Origin: Vibrio syngnathi
GTDB lineage: Bacteria; Pseudomonadota; Gammaproteobacteria; Enterobacterales; Vibrionaceae
Assembly: GCF_002119525.1 (NCBI RefSeq)
Contig: NZ_CP017916.1
Location: forward strand, 2,542,001 to 2,606,000
Length of the DNA stretch: 64,000 nucleotides
Direction of reading: 5' to 3'
Shown here: positions 27,299-35,465 of the stretch, piece after piece
Layout: the number at the start of each line of letters is the position of its first letter
Position numbering within the stretch: the stretch's first letter is position 1
Translations under genes and position numbers: made by a program
Notes under the pieces: model-generated
What the model was told of the DNA's origin: nothing
What the model saw: the letters and a program-made list of their open reading frames with translations, nothing else
Database searches by the model: none

Positions 27299-27315
27299 AA
27301 TAATATTGTATTATT
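27299..27315. promoter_or_regulatory. Possible operator upstream of the alginate lyase gene
   Basis: Perfect palindrome AATAATA-TTG-TATTATT, 49 bp before the start codon. AT-rich palindromes of this size are typical of GntR-type operators, but the regulator is unknown and the base composition makes chance possible. Confidence 0.35.
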
Positions 27316-27449
27316 ATATGTGATCTATATTAAAGATTGAAAACTGATGGCTAATTCGGCACGAGTAAAAAGAAAAAATGAGACTTAGTACCAACCAACG
27401 ATTTTTAGACCAAGTAATCAGATAACTCAAAGCACTTCTCAGCAGAAAC

Positions 27450-27480
27450 AAAAAAGCCCCGCTCTCATTGAGCGGGGCTT
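27450..27480 (-). terminator. Terminator of the dicarboxylate symporter gene
   Basis: Stem AAGCCCCGCT / AGCGGGGCTT; on the minus strand it runs into TTTTTTG. Confidence 0.9.
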
Positions 27481-27505
27481 CTAATTATCGAATCTTAATT
27501 AGGTA

Positions 27506-28780
27506 TTAAGCTTCTGCTTTCTGTAGTTCAGTTTCTTCGTTCTTTTCAACGCCGATTGCGCCTTCAGACTTAGCAACGATAGTGTTAACCGCAGTATCAC
27601 CAACAACGTTAGAAGAAGTACAGAACATGTCACAGATACGGTCAACAGCAGCAACAATCGCTAGACCTTCTGGTGGCAAACCTAGTTGGTGTAATAGAAC
27701 ACCGACCATAACAACACCGCCACCAGGAACACCACCAGCACCGATAGACAGTAGCAAGATAGTTAGACCTAGAGTAAAGATGTCAGCAGTATTGATTGGC
27801 TGACCGAATGCGTTTGCTACGAACATTGTCGCTAGTGCGATGTAGATAGAGACACCTGACATGTTCATTGTAGCGCCTAGCGGTACACCGAAGCCTGCCA
27901 CAGATCTTGATACACCAAGCTTTTCAGTTAGAGTGCGCATTGTTACTGGGATAGTCGCGTTCGAACTTGCCGTCGATAGTGAGAAAAGGATTTGCTCACG
28001 AGTTGCACGTAGGAATTGCTTAGGCGTAATACCTGTCGCGATACCAACCATCATTGGGTAGAAGAAGAAAATCCAGAACACTAGCATCGCAACAACAAGC
28101 GCTACGTAGCCCGCTACAGACATAAGTGTCTCAGCGTTCAGTGTCGCACCTAGTTGAATCATCAGAGCGAATACACCAAATGGCGCCAAGCTCATTACTA
28201 GGCCGATAAGCTTCATCATAATTTCGTTAGCCATCTTGAACGTTTTGATCGCTGGACCGCCACGTGAATCAAGCGCTTGAATAGCAAGACCAGTCAAAAT
28301 CGCCATGAAGATGATCTGTAACATGTCACCGCTTGCAAACGCCTGAACTGGGTTGCTAGGAACGATGTTCACAACAAGAGAGAAGATATCTGGAGTTTCA
28401 GTTGTTGTTAGTTGAACTGTCTCAGAGATAGTTCCAGCTAAATCTGCGCCAGCACCCGGTTGGAAAATAAGGCCAACAGTTAGGGCTGCAGAAATCGCGA
28501 TGATGGTGTTGATAATGTAAAGAGCAAAAGTTTTACCACCTAGGCGACCGAAAGAACGGATGTCTTTCAATTCAACAATTCCGCAAACGATAGATACGTA
28601 TACCAGTGGAACAACCAATAGTTTGATCAAAGAGACAAACATACCACCGACACCTTCTGCTAGACCTAGCAGGTAAGTATCAAATACTGCAATACCGTTG
28701 AATAGGTACTGAATAGCAGTACCAATAAGTAGGCCGGCAAACAAGCCTACAAAAATCTTACTTGAGAGCGATTTGTCCAT
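27506..28780 (-). CDS. Dicarboxylate/amino acid:cation symporter (DAACS)
   Basis: A 424-residue inner-membrane transporter of the glutamate/dicarboxylate family. Core motifs: the serine-rich re-entrant loop (SLSTASSNATIPVTM), GATMNMSGVSIYIALA in TM7, and AAVDRICDMFCTSSNVVGDT in TM8. The aspartate in VDRICDM and the following region bind substrate amino group and carboxylate in this family. Sodium- or proton-coupled uptake of glutamate, aspartate or C4-dicarboxylates is expected; the exact substrate is not readable. It is a single gene. Confidence 0.92.
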   Translation of the reverse strand: MDKSLSSKIFVGLFAGLLIGTAIQYLFNGIAVFDTYLLGLAEGVGGMFVSLIKLLVVPLVYVSIVCGIVELKDIRSFGRLGGKTFALYIINTIIAISAALTVGLIFQPGAGADLAGTISETVQLTTTETPDIFSLVVNIVPSNPVQAFASGDMLQIIFMAILTGLAIQALDSRGGPAIKTFKMANEIMMKLIGLVMSLAPFGVFALMIQLGATLNAETLMSVAGYVALVVAMLVFWIFFFYPMMVGIATGITPKQFLRATREQILFSLSTASSNATIPVTMRTLTEKLGVSRSVAGFGVPLGATMNMSGVSIYIALATMFVANAFGQPINTADIFTLGLTILLLSIGAGGVPGGGVVMVGVLLHQLGLPPEGLAIVAAVDRICDMFCTSSNVVGDTAVNTIVAKSEGAIGVEKNEETELQKAEA

Positions 28781-29168
28781 CGTTCTTCTCCAGTTTGTTG
28801 TGTTTGAAATTTGTACTTTTATAGTTATATATGCGAGTCAAATCGCTATATCGCAGTGGATTTTACATACAAAGATAACAATTAAAAGCATTTATTTACA
28901 AAAACATTACAAGTGTGACATCAAAACATTTCTTCATTAACAACCAGTTTCATAATATAAAACTCTAAATCATTGTTCTGGGTAATATAAAAAGAACAAC
29001 ATTCTTAATGCGGTTTTGATGACTATTTACGTGGGTTCTCAAGTTATAGGCACAAAAAAAGAGAGGCATATGCCTCTCTTTTCATTTTACGTAAACCAGT
29101 GATTTATTTTGTCGCCGCGACTTACTCAGTCAATGCGCGACTCAATCACTTGGCAGCGCAACACGTCA
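28781..29168. other. Intergenic region between symporter and grpE
   Basis: This 388 bp AT-rich stretch holds the promoter region of the symporter gene (leftward) and the grpE terminator at 29057. I see no supported ORF and no other defined element. Confidence 0.5.
29057..29082 (-). terminator. Terminator of grpE
   Basis: Perfect palindrome AAAAGAGAGGCAT/ATGCCTCTCTTTT, with an extended T run on the minus strand. Confidence 0.85.
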
Positions 29169-29750
29169 TTACTTAGCAACCATAACCATCGCAGGGCGAA
29201 CCACACGACCGTTTAACTCGTAACCTTTTTGCATTACGAACATAACCGTGTTTGATTCGTGATCTGGACTTTCTTGGATAGACATCGCTTGGTGGAATTC
29301 AGGATTGAACACTTCACCTTCAGGGTTGATCTCTTTAAGACCAAACTTAGCAACTGTGTCTACGAACGTTTTGTGCGTTAGCTCAACACCTTCAAACAGT
29401 GGCTTAACCACTTCGTTTTCAGCATCTGCCGCTTGCATTGCACGCTCTAGGTTGTCGATGACAGGAAGTAGACCTTCAGCAAACTTGTTCAAAGCGAATT
29501 TACGCGCCTTATCAATTTCTTGCTCGCTACGGCGACGCATGTTTTCAACTTCAGCTTTTGCGCGAAGAACAGAATCTTGCTGCTCTTTCACTTTAGATTC
29601 GCTAGAAAGTAGTGCAGCTTCTAGTTGAGCGATTTTTGCTTCTTGCTCATCAACAGACTCTTCATTTAGCTCAGCTTCTTCAACTTTCTCAGCTTCAGCA
29701 ATGATTTGATCTAGCTCTTCTTCCGTTACTTTGTTTTCTTCGTTGCTCAT
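29169..29750 (-). CDS. grpE: Nucleotide exchange factor GrpE
   Basis: GrpE releases ADP from DnaK. The 193-residue protein has an acidic N-terminus, a long coiled-coil helix (about 35-90, [20 protein letters not shown]) and the C-terminal beta domain with [18 protein letters not shown] and NPEFHQAM. The ATG at 29750 ([16 protein letters not shown]) has a GGAGAG ribosome site; the longer frame to 29834 would add 28 residues with no homology to the family. It is driven by the sigma-32 promoter at 29844 and is separated by 4.8 kb from its partners dnaK and dnaJ. Confidence 0.96.
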
Positions 29751-29843
29751 GATCTCTCCAGAATTCGTTTTCAATGCAAGTGACAGGTGTGTTTGCACCC
29801 CAAATTGATATAAAACACTCGCATAGACGTTCAACTTGCCTTT

Positions 29844-29872
29844 ATTATGGGGATGAAGAATTTTGATTCAAG
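29844..29872 (-). promoter_or_regulatory. Sigma-32 heat-shock promoter of grpE
   Basis: On the minus strand: CTTGAA (29867-29872), a 14 bp spacer, and CCCCATAAT (29844-29852). This is a near-perfect sigma-32 consensus, about 95 bp before grpE. Confidence 0.9.
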
Positions 29873-29893
29873 CCTAATTCGTTTGGAAACGTT

Positions 29894-30778
29894 ATGAAAA
29901 AGCCATTTGAAGTCATCGCCATTATTGGTAAACCTCGAGATCAGCAAGCAATTCAGACTCATAGAGAGCTCTATCAGTGGTTAAGTACTGAGGGTTATCA
30001 AGTGTTTGTGGATGACAGACTCGCTACAATTTTAGACGATATCCCACAAGAACATTTTTCTAGCCTAATTGAATTAGGTAAACGCGCCGATCTCGCCATT
30101 GTGGTGGGTGGTGACGGAAATATGCTCGGTGCCGCTAGAATCTTGTCACGTTTCGATATTTCAGTGATTGGCGTAAACCGAGGTAACCTAGGTTTCCTTA
30201 CCGATCTTAATCCTGAAAACTTCCAGAGTGCGCTTACTGATGTACTCAAGGGTGAATTCATGGAAGAAGAGCGCTTCTTACTTGAAACTGAAATTCATCG
30301 TCATGGCCAAATAAAAAGCCACAACGCCGCACTCAACGAAGCAGTACTTCACCCCGGTCAAGTCGCACATATGATCGAGTTCGAAGTGTATATCGATGAC
30401 AGCTTCGCCTTCTCACAGCGTTCTGATGGCTTGATCGTCTCAACACCGACAGGTTCAACCGCCTATTCGCTTTCTGGTGGTGGCCCTATCCTGTCATCAA
30501 GCTTAAATGCAATTTCATTAGTACCGATGTTCCCGCACACCCTTTCAAGCCGCCCACTGGTAGTGGATGGAAAACGTCGTATCAAGCTGATCGTATCGCC
30601 TGATAACCGCGGAACTCAGGAAGTCAGTTGCGATGGTCAAATCTCACTACCGGTTTCCCCTGGCGATGAGATCCACATTTACCAAAGCCCGAATGTGCTC
30701 AAGCTGATCCACCCTAAAGACTACAATTACTACCATGTTCTACGTAACAAACTAGGCTGGTCGAGTAAGCTGTTCTAA
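29894..30778 (+). CDS. nadK: NAD kinase
   Basis: NadK phosphorylates NAD to NADP. The 294-residue protein has the conserved GGDGN (72-76, [14 protein letters not shown]) and the second motif [18 protein letters not shown]. Length and sequence match gammaproteobacterial NadK. It is divergent from grpE, with 143 bp between starts, and ends at the terminator at 30812. The gene order grpE-nadK-recN is conserved in the group. Confidence 0.96.
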   Translation: MKKPFEVIAIIGKPRDQQAIQTHRELYQWLSTEGYQVFVDDRLATILDDIPQEHFSSLIELGKRADLAIVVGGDGNMLGAARILSRFDISVIGVNRGNLGFLTDLNPENFQSALTDVLKGEFMEEERFLLETEIHRHGQIKSHNAALNEAVLHPGQVAHMIEFEVYIDDSFAFSQRSDGLIVSTPTGSTAYSLSGGGPILSSSLNAISLVPMFPHTLSSRPLVVDGKRRIKLIVSPDNRGTQEVSCDGQISLPVSPGDEIHIYQSPNVLKLIHPKDYNYYHVLRNKLGWSSKLF

Positions 30779-30811
30779 AAGAAAAGCGACTTTAGTAATA
30801 ACCAAAATTTG

Positions 30812-30842
30812 AAAGGCTGACGACATTCGTCAGCCTTTTTTA
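30812..30842 (+). terminator. Intrinsic terminator of nadK
   Basis: AAAGGCTGACGA / TCGTCAGCCTTT stem with a short loop, followed by T residues. Confidence 0.9.
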
Positions 30843-30891
30843 TTGCCAGTAAAAAGCCCGTCAGCTCTAGCTTCTCTTCAATTCCTTATAC

Positions 30892-30930
30892 CGTCATTCC
30901 CAAGAGGGAGGAACGACTGAGTTGGGAATC
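30892..30930. repeat. Dispersed palindromic repeat (CGTCATTCC family), copy 1
   Basis: CGTCATTCCCAA and TTGGGAATC arms surround GAGGGAGGAACGACTGAG. A closely related sequence occurs in reverse orientation at 46812, so it is a repeated extragenic element. It lies between nadK's terminator and the recN promoter. Confidence 0.65.
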
Positions 30931-31005
30931 TATAGCGGTTTCAGTGATCTACGGACGCGCTCAATTCTGAGATCGGTCACAAAAAATTTTCACCTGTCGA
31001 CTTTA

Positions 31006-31021
31006 CTGTATAAAGAAACAG
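31006..31021 (+). promoter_or_regulatory. LexA box 1 of recN
   Basis: CTGTATAAAGAAACAG, an exact CTGT-N8-ACAG match inside an extended TACTGT...ACAGTA. Confidence 0.92.
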
Positions 31022-31027
31022 TATATA

Positions 31028-31043
31028 CTGAGCTTATATACAG
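31028..31043 (+). promoter_or_regulatory. LexA box 2 of recN
   Basis: CTGAGCTTATATACAG, one mismatch from the SOS consensus, 22 bp after box 1. Confidence 0.8.
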
Positions 31044-31045
31044 TA

Positions 31046-31061
31046 TTGTTCAGTTATACAG
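31046..31061 (+). promoter_or_regulatory. LexA box 3 of recN
   Basis: TTGTTCAGTTATACAG, one mismatch from the SOS consensus, ending ten bases before the start codon. Confidence 0.6.
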
Positions 31062-31071
31062 GTAAATAAAA

Positions 31072-32736
31072 ATGCTGGCTCATCTAAGTGTTAATAATTT
31101 CGCTATTGTTAAGTCTTTACAGCTAGAACTCTCTAAAGGCATGACAACAATCACCGGAGAAACGGGTGCGGGTAAATCTATCGCTATCGACGCTTTAAGC
31201 TTGTGTCTTGGTGGAAGATCTGATGCAGGAATGGTTCGACAAGGTGAAGAAAAAACCGAAGTCAGTGCCGCTTTTTTACTTGAGAACAATCTGCATGCTA
31301 CCCGCTGGTTAGAAGACAATGAACTGCTTGATGGCGGTGAATGCATCCTACGCAGAACTATCTCTAAAGAAGGTCGTTCTCGCGCATTCATCAACGGCAG
31401 CCCTGTCCCTCTTTCACAATTAAAGTCTCTAGGCCAACTGCTGATCAACATTCATGGTCAACACGCGCACCATCAATTGATGAAAAGCGACTACCAAATG
31501 GCCATGCTTGATCAATACGCAGGTCACTTGAACCTATTGAAATCGACACGTAATGCTTACCAAGCCTGGCGACAAGCCGATAACCACTTAAAAGAGTTAC
31601 GTGAAAATAGCCAGCAAAACCAAGCTCAGAAACAACTTCTTGAATACCAAATCAAAGAGTTAAATGAGCTGTCTATTGGGGAGGAAGAATATGAAGACCT
31701 CGAACAAGAGCATAAGCGCCTCTCCAATAGCGGAGAACTGGCCACAACCTGCCAACAAGCTATCGAGCTTATTTATGAAGGCGAAGAAGTTAATGCGCTT
31801 GGTATTCTGCAATCGGCCAATAACTCCTTAATTCAGTTAGCTGAGCTAGACGAAAGATTGGCTGAGTTACCGAGCTTACTGTCTGAAGCCATTATTCAGA
31901 TTGAAGAGACCAATAACGAGTTAAGAACATACCTAGATGGTATTGATGTCGATCCCGGTCGTATGGCTTACGTTGAAGAGCGTTTTTCAAAAGTGATGTC
32001 GATGTCTCGTAAACACCACGTGTTGCCAGAAGAGCTTTATAAGCACCATCAAGACTTGCTACAACAAGTTGAAGCGCTGGATTGCTCAGATGAAAAGTTG
32101 GAAGAATTAGCAAACGAGGTAGAAAACCAATACCAGTCGTTCGTGGCTAAATCAGAGAAGCTTCATAAATCTCGAACTCGTTACGCAAAAGAGCTTAACA
32201 AGCTGATCACGCAAAGCATGCACGAACTGAGTATGGAAAAAGCACAGTTTGCCATTGAAGTGAACAACACCAACACACACCCTTCTCCACTGGGTATGGA
32301 TAACGTGACCTTCATTGTTTCGACCAACCCTGGCCAACCAATGCAGCCCATTGCTAAAGTGGCCTCTGGTGGTGAGTTATCACGAATATCACTAGCGATT
32401 CAGGTGATCACAGCGCAAAAAGTGGATACACCAAGCCTGATTTTCGATGAAGTCGATGTGGGTATCAGTGGACCAACCGCTGCAGTTGTCGGAAAAATGC
32501 TTCGAAAACTGGGCGAATCTACGCAAGTGATGTGTGTGACGCATTTGCCTCAAGTTGCCGGTTGCGGTCACCAACAGCTGTTTGTTGCGAAGAACACGAA
32601 ATCAGGTAAAACCGAGACTCAAATGCACACGCTTGATGAACAACAACGCGTTTCAGAGCTTGCTCGACTGCTTGGTGGCAGCCAAATAACCGAGTCGACA
32701 CTGGCCAACGCAAAAGAGTTATTAATCGCAGCTTAG
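31072..32736 (+). CDS. recN: DNA repair protein RecN
   Basis: RecN is an SMC-like ATPase acting in double-strand break repair. The 554-residue protein has the Walker A GETGAGKS (29-36), a central coiled coil (about 150-375) and the C-terminal half of the ATPase with ABC signature [14 protein letters not shown] and Walker [13 protein letters not shown]. It is preceded by three LexA boxes, matching its place among the most strongly SOS-induced genes. Two hairpins follow before bamE. Confidence 0.96.
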   Translation: MLAHLSVNNFAIVKSLQLELSKGMTTITGETGAGKSIAIDALSLCLGGRSDAGMVRQGEEKTEVSAAFLLENNLHATRWLEDNELLDGGECILRRTISKEGRSRAFINGSPVPLSQLKSLGQLLINIHGQHAHHQLMKSDYQMAMLDQYAGHLNLLKSTRNAYQAWRQADNHLKELRENSQQNQAQKQLLEYQIKELNELSIGEEEYEDLEQEHKRLSNSGELATTCQQAIELIYEGEEVNALGILQSANNSLIQLAELDERLAELPSLLSEAIIQIEETNNELRTYLDGIDVDPGRMAYVEERFSKVMSMSRKHHVLPEELYKHHQDLLQQVEALDCSDEKLEELANEVENQYQSFVAKSEKLHKSRTRYAKELNKLITQSMHELSMEKAQFAIEVNNTNTHPSPLGMDNVTFIVSTNPGQPMQPIAKVASGGELSRISLAIQVITAQKVDTPSLIFDEVDVGISGPTAAVVGKMLRKLGESTQVMCVTHLPQVAGCGHQQLFVAKNTKSGKTETQMHTLDEQQRVSELARLLGGSQITESTLANAKELLIAA

Positions 32737-32778
32737 GTTACATATTCGGCAACTTTCTGATAATTTACCGAAAATTCT

Positions 32779-32862
32779 TGGCAATTTTGCAACTTAATTC
32801 AAAATTGCCAGTCATAACAAGCTCAAAGCGCAAGGAGCTTTTTACTTCTTGCTGGAGCTTGT
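32779..32862 (+). terminator. Two stacked hairpins between recN and bamE
   Basis: Hairpin 1: TGGCAATTTTG (32779-32789) with CAAAATTGCCA (32800-32810), a perfect 11 bp stem. Hairpin 2: ACAAGCTC (32817-32824) with GAGCTTGT (32855-32862), with an inner GCAAG/CTTGC. Neither has a long T tract, so termination is uncertain. Confidence 0.45.
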
Positions 32863-32903
32863 TTATTATCAGGCAGTATTTTAGCGAAGAAAGATCTCAG
32901 ACT

Positions 32904-33263
32904 ATGCGAATTAAAAAGTGGTTAGTTGCAGTCCCACTAGCACTAACAATGTTGACCGGTTGCTCTCTACTAGAGAAGTTGGTTTATCGAATTGACATCA
33001 ATCAGGGTAACTATGTTGAGCAAGAAGCTGTTGACCAGCTCAAGTTTGGCATGACAAAAACACAAGTTCGTTACGTTATGGGTTCACCTATGCTTATCGA
33101 AAACGGCTATCCAGATACTTGGTACTACATTTACCACCATCAAAAAGGCCATGAAGACCCTATTCAGAAAAACCTTGTCGTGAACTTTGATGCCACTGGC
33201 ACTCTAGTCACGATCAATGGTGATTTTGAAGCCAGTGATGAGTTCTTCGAAAGCCTTCGCTAG
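32904..33263 (+). CDS. bamE: Outer membrane assembly lipoprotein BamE
   Basis: BamE (SmpA) is a small lipoprotein of the BAM complex that inserts beta-barrel proteins. The 119-residue protein has lipobox LTGC with acylated Cys20, then the SmpA/OmlA fold ([32 protein letters not shown]). The ATG at 32904 gives a normal lipoprotein signal; upstream in-frame starts would add a non-signal extension. The same window encodes another BAM lipoprotein, BamB, at 58539. A 16-17 bp tandem repeat follows immediately after the stop codon. Confidence 0.95.
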   Translation: MRIKKWLVAVPLALTMLTGCSLLEKLVYRIDINQGNYVEQEAVDQLKFGMTKTQVRYVMGSPMLIENGYPDTWYYIYHHQKGHEDPIQKNLVVNFDATGTLVTINGDFEASDEFFESLR

Positions 33264-33345
33264 TTTTCAATCAACAAAGCTTTCCAGTCAACAAAGATCT
33301 CAGCCAATAAAGCTATCTGTCGACAAAACTATCAGTCGACAAAGT
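33264..33345. repeat. 16-17-bp degenerate tandem repeat downstream of bamE
   Basis: Five units start at 33264, 33281, 33298, 33314 and 33330, each built on CAGTC-ACAAAG. The array starts on the base after the stop codon and ends just before the terminator. Confidence 0.9.
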
Positions 33346-33354
33346 ATGAATCGC

Positions 33355-33381
33355 AAAAGCCTGCTCACGAGCAGGCTTTTT
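33355..33381 (+). terminator. Intrinsic terminator of bamE
   Basis: AAAAGCCTGCT / AGCAGGCTTTT stem with loop CACG and a T tail. Confidence 0.9.
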
Positions 33382-33423
33382 AATATCCGCTAACAAATTA
33401 AGTGCGTTGTCTAACCAACAGGC

Positions 33424-33451
33424 ACAAAAAAGCTCGCCAACATAGCGAGCT
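33424..33451 (-). terminator. Terminator of the ratA-rnfH unit
   Basis: AGCTCGC / GCGAGCT stem followed on the minus strand by six T residues. Confidence 0.85.
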
Positions 33452-33477
33452 ATCTTCTTAGTCGAACTTGTTTAGCA

Positions 33478-33786
33478 TTACGATTTAGCTGCTGCTTTTG
33501 CTTGTTCAGCACGCTTACGGCGAATCTCTTTTGGATCGGCCAATAGTGCTCGGTAGATTTCGATACGATCTTTATCGCGAACCGTCGCATCTAGCTTAAC
33601 GTTGCGGCTGAATACGCCGACCTTGTTTTTCGCTAAGTCGATTTCTGGATACAGTTCCAAAACACCAGACTGCGCAATGATCTCTTCAACGGTCGCGTGC
33701 TTGTTTACTACTAAAGTAAACACACGCTGTTCATGCGGAAGTGCAAACACAACCTCTACGTGGATCATATCCGATTCAATAGTCAT
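33478..33786 (-). CDS. RnfH-family protein
   Basis: A 102-residue ubiquitin-fold protein of the RnfH family (UPF0125, PF03658), of unknown biochemical role. The stretch [20 protein letters not shown] and the [30 protein letters not shown] block are typical (here the last part reads [14 protein letters not shown]). The tail is Arg/Lys/Ala-rich. It starts three bases after the ratA stop codon, so the two are co-transcribed, as in Escherichia coli. An internal Met seven residues in could be the real start. Confidence 0.88.
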   Translation of the reverse strand: MTIESDMIHVEVVFALPHEQRVFTLVVNKHATVEEIIAQSGVLELYPEIDLAKNKVGVFSRNVKLDATVRDKDRIEIYRALLADPKEIRRKRAEQAKAAAKS

Positions 33787-33789
33787 GGC

Positions 33790-34218
33790 TTAGTAGACCT
33801 GTTTCGCGCGTTGAGTAAAAGCACTGACCATATTACTCGTCAGCTCATTGAAAACCTTACCAAATGCCATTTCAATCATTCGGCTAGAGAATTCAAACTC
33901 TAACTTAAGCTCAACCTTACACGCTTGCTCATCGAGCGGAGTAAAATACCAACCGCCCTGTAGCTTTTTAAACGGGCCGTCCACCAGCTCCATCAAGATC
34001 TCAGCGCCATCCGCTAAGCGGTTCGATGTGGTAAATGTTTTGCTGATACCTGCTTTAGAGACATCAACCGAAGCTACCATAGTTGAATCTGAAGATTCGA
34101 TCACACGTGAACCAGAACACCCTGGCAAAAACTCGTGATAACGAGCAACATCATTGACCAAGCTGAACATCTGGTCGGCACTAAACGACACTAATGCTGA
34201 ACGAGTAACCTTTGGCAT
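33790..34218 (-). CDS. ratA: RatA, START-like coenzyme Q-binding protein
   Basis: A 142-residue protein of the polyketide cyclase/START-like family (COQ10-like). MPKVTRSALVSFSADQMFSL and VNDVARYHEFLPGCSGSRVI are typical. In Escherichia coli the homologue was described as a toxin blocking ribosome subunit joining, while structural relatives bind ubiquinone and support respiration; the sequence does not decide between them. It is the first gene of the ratA-rnfH unit and diverges from smpB by about 120 bp. Confidence 0.9.
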   Translation of the reverse strand: MPKVTRSALVSFSADQMFSLVNDVARYHEFLPGCSGSRVIESSDSTMVASVDVSKAGISKTFTTSNRLADGAEILMELVDGPFKKLQGGWYFTPLDEQACKVELKLEFEFSSRMIEMAFGKVFNELTSNMVSAFTQRAKQVY

Positions 34219-34337
34219 ATAGACTCCTGTTAAAGACAGCGTTACATTAACACAAACTGCAATTTTAATTGTATTGGGCCAGAGCGCAAATAAAAAGGAT
34301 TCCCCAACTAGGGTGCAATCCGTATAATGAGGCCATT

Positions 34338-34823
34338 ATGGCAAAGAATAAATCAAAATCAAAAGCTGGTAGCAATACCATTGCGCTTAATAAGAAAGCT
34401 CGCCACGAATATTTCATCGATGATGAGATAGAAGCGGGGCTTGAGCTACAAGGCTGGGAAGTAAAATCCCTACGTGAAGGCAAAACCAATATCGCAGAAA
34501 GCTACGTCTACATCCGAGACGGCGAAGCATTCATCAGTGGTATGACGATCACTCCGCTAACTCAAGCGAGTACTCATATCGTGGCGAACCCAACACGCAT
34601 CCGTAAACTACTAATGTCGAGAAAAGAACTCGATAACCTTATCGGTCGTATTAACCGTGAAGGCATGACACTTGTCGCAACCGCACTTTACTGGTCTCGC
34701 TCTTGGGCGAAGATTAAAGTTGGTGTAGCGAAAGGTAAAAAGCTGCACGATAAACGTACTGATATGAAAGAAAAAGACTGGGCGAGAGATAAAGCACGAA
34801 TTATGAAGAGTAATTTGCGTTAA
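34338..34823 (+). CDS. smpB: SsrA-binding protein SmpB
   Basis: SmpB binds tmRNA and brings it to stalled ribosomes for trans-translation. The 161-residue protein shows the OB-fold core ([39 protein letters not shown]) and the basic C-terminal tail ([20 protein letters not shown]) that enters the mRNA channel. The ATG at 34338 gives the canonical N-terminus [11 protein letters not shown]; a longer frame from 34269 is not supported. Its RNA partner, ssrA, starts 67 bp downstream. Confidence 0.97.
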   Translation: MAKNKSKSKAGSNTIALNKKARHEYFIDDEIEAGLELQGWEVKSLREGKTNIAESYVYIRDGEAFISGMTITPLTQASTHIVANPTRIRKLLMSRKELDNLIGRINREGMTLVATALYWSRSWAKIKVGVAKGKKLHDKRTDMKEKDWARDKARIMKSNLR

Positions 34824-34889
34824 TTTTAAGCACTTAAACGCACAGTGCTAGACAGGCAATGCTTTTCTGGTACTATGCAAATAACACTT

Positions 34890-35256
34890 GGGGCTGATTT
34901 AGGATTCGACAGGAATTTTGAAGTCTGAGGTGCATGCCGTGGGGCGGTTGGCCACGTTAAAAGCCGCAAAAAAATAGTCGCAAACGACGAAAACTACGCA
35001 CTAGCAGCTTAATAACCTGCTCAGAGCTCTCTTACCCTAGCTTCCGCTCGTAAGACGGGGACCAATAAGAGATCAAACCCAAACTAGCTAGCGCGGATTC
35101 TCCCACCTGAGAGGAAAAGCGCGAATAACAATTCAGGTTAGCCTTTAACTAGCGTGTCGGTTCGCAGGTTGCTGGTGAAATTAAAGATCGACTAAGCATG
35201 TAGTACCAATGATGAATGATTTTTGGACGCGGGTTCAACTCCCGCCAGCTCCACCA
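34890..35256 (+). ncRNA. ssrA: Transfer-messenger RNA (tmRNA)
   Basis: The 5' end GGGGCTGATTTAGGATTCGA and the 3' end GGTTCAACTCCCGCCAGCTCCACCA pair to form the tRNA-Ala-like domain, with encoded CCA. The resume codon is at 34980 and the tag reads ANDENYALAA, followed by two stop codons (35010-35015). The pseudoknot region lies between. It is preceded by smpB. The 3' end, a common integration site in vibrios, is followed directly by its terminator with no integrase. Confidence 0.97.
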
Positions 35257-35265
35257 AACGTTTGG

Positions 35266-35299
35266 AAAGGGCCAACTCGAAAGAGTTGGCCCTTTTTTT
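35266..35299 (+). terminator. Intrinsic terminator of ssrA
   Basis: Perfect 13 bp stem AAAGGGCCAACTC / GAGTTGGCCCTTT with loop GAAA and a T tail. Confidence 0.95.
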
Positions 35300-35390
35300 A
35301 TCTTTATTTTACTTGCCACAATATGACAAATCACATTGCTAACAATGAGTTACCATTAGCACACCAACAATAAAACCAGACACTCAATAA

Positions 35391-35422
35391 AAAACCACAC
35401 ATCCCAATACTGAAATGTGTGG
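35391..35422 (-). terminator. Terminator of the retropepsin-repeat gene
   Basis: CCACACAT / ATGTGTGG stem; on the minus strand six T residues follow. Confidence 0.85.
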
Positions 35423-35465
35423 CTGTTTAGAACTGTTCTGATACGAACTTAGATAAGTTTAGGTG

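Noticed and set aside
35149..35334. Minus-strand 61-codon ORF with WWSWRELNPRPK
   Set aside because: It is antisense to the tmRNA 3' domain; this translation of tRNA-like sequence is a well-known false gene.
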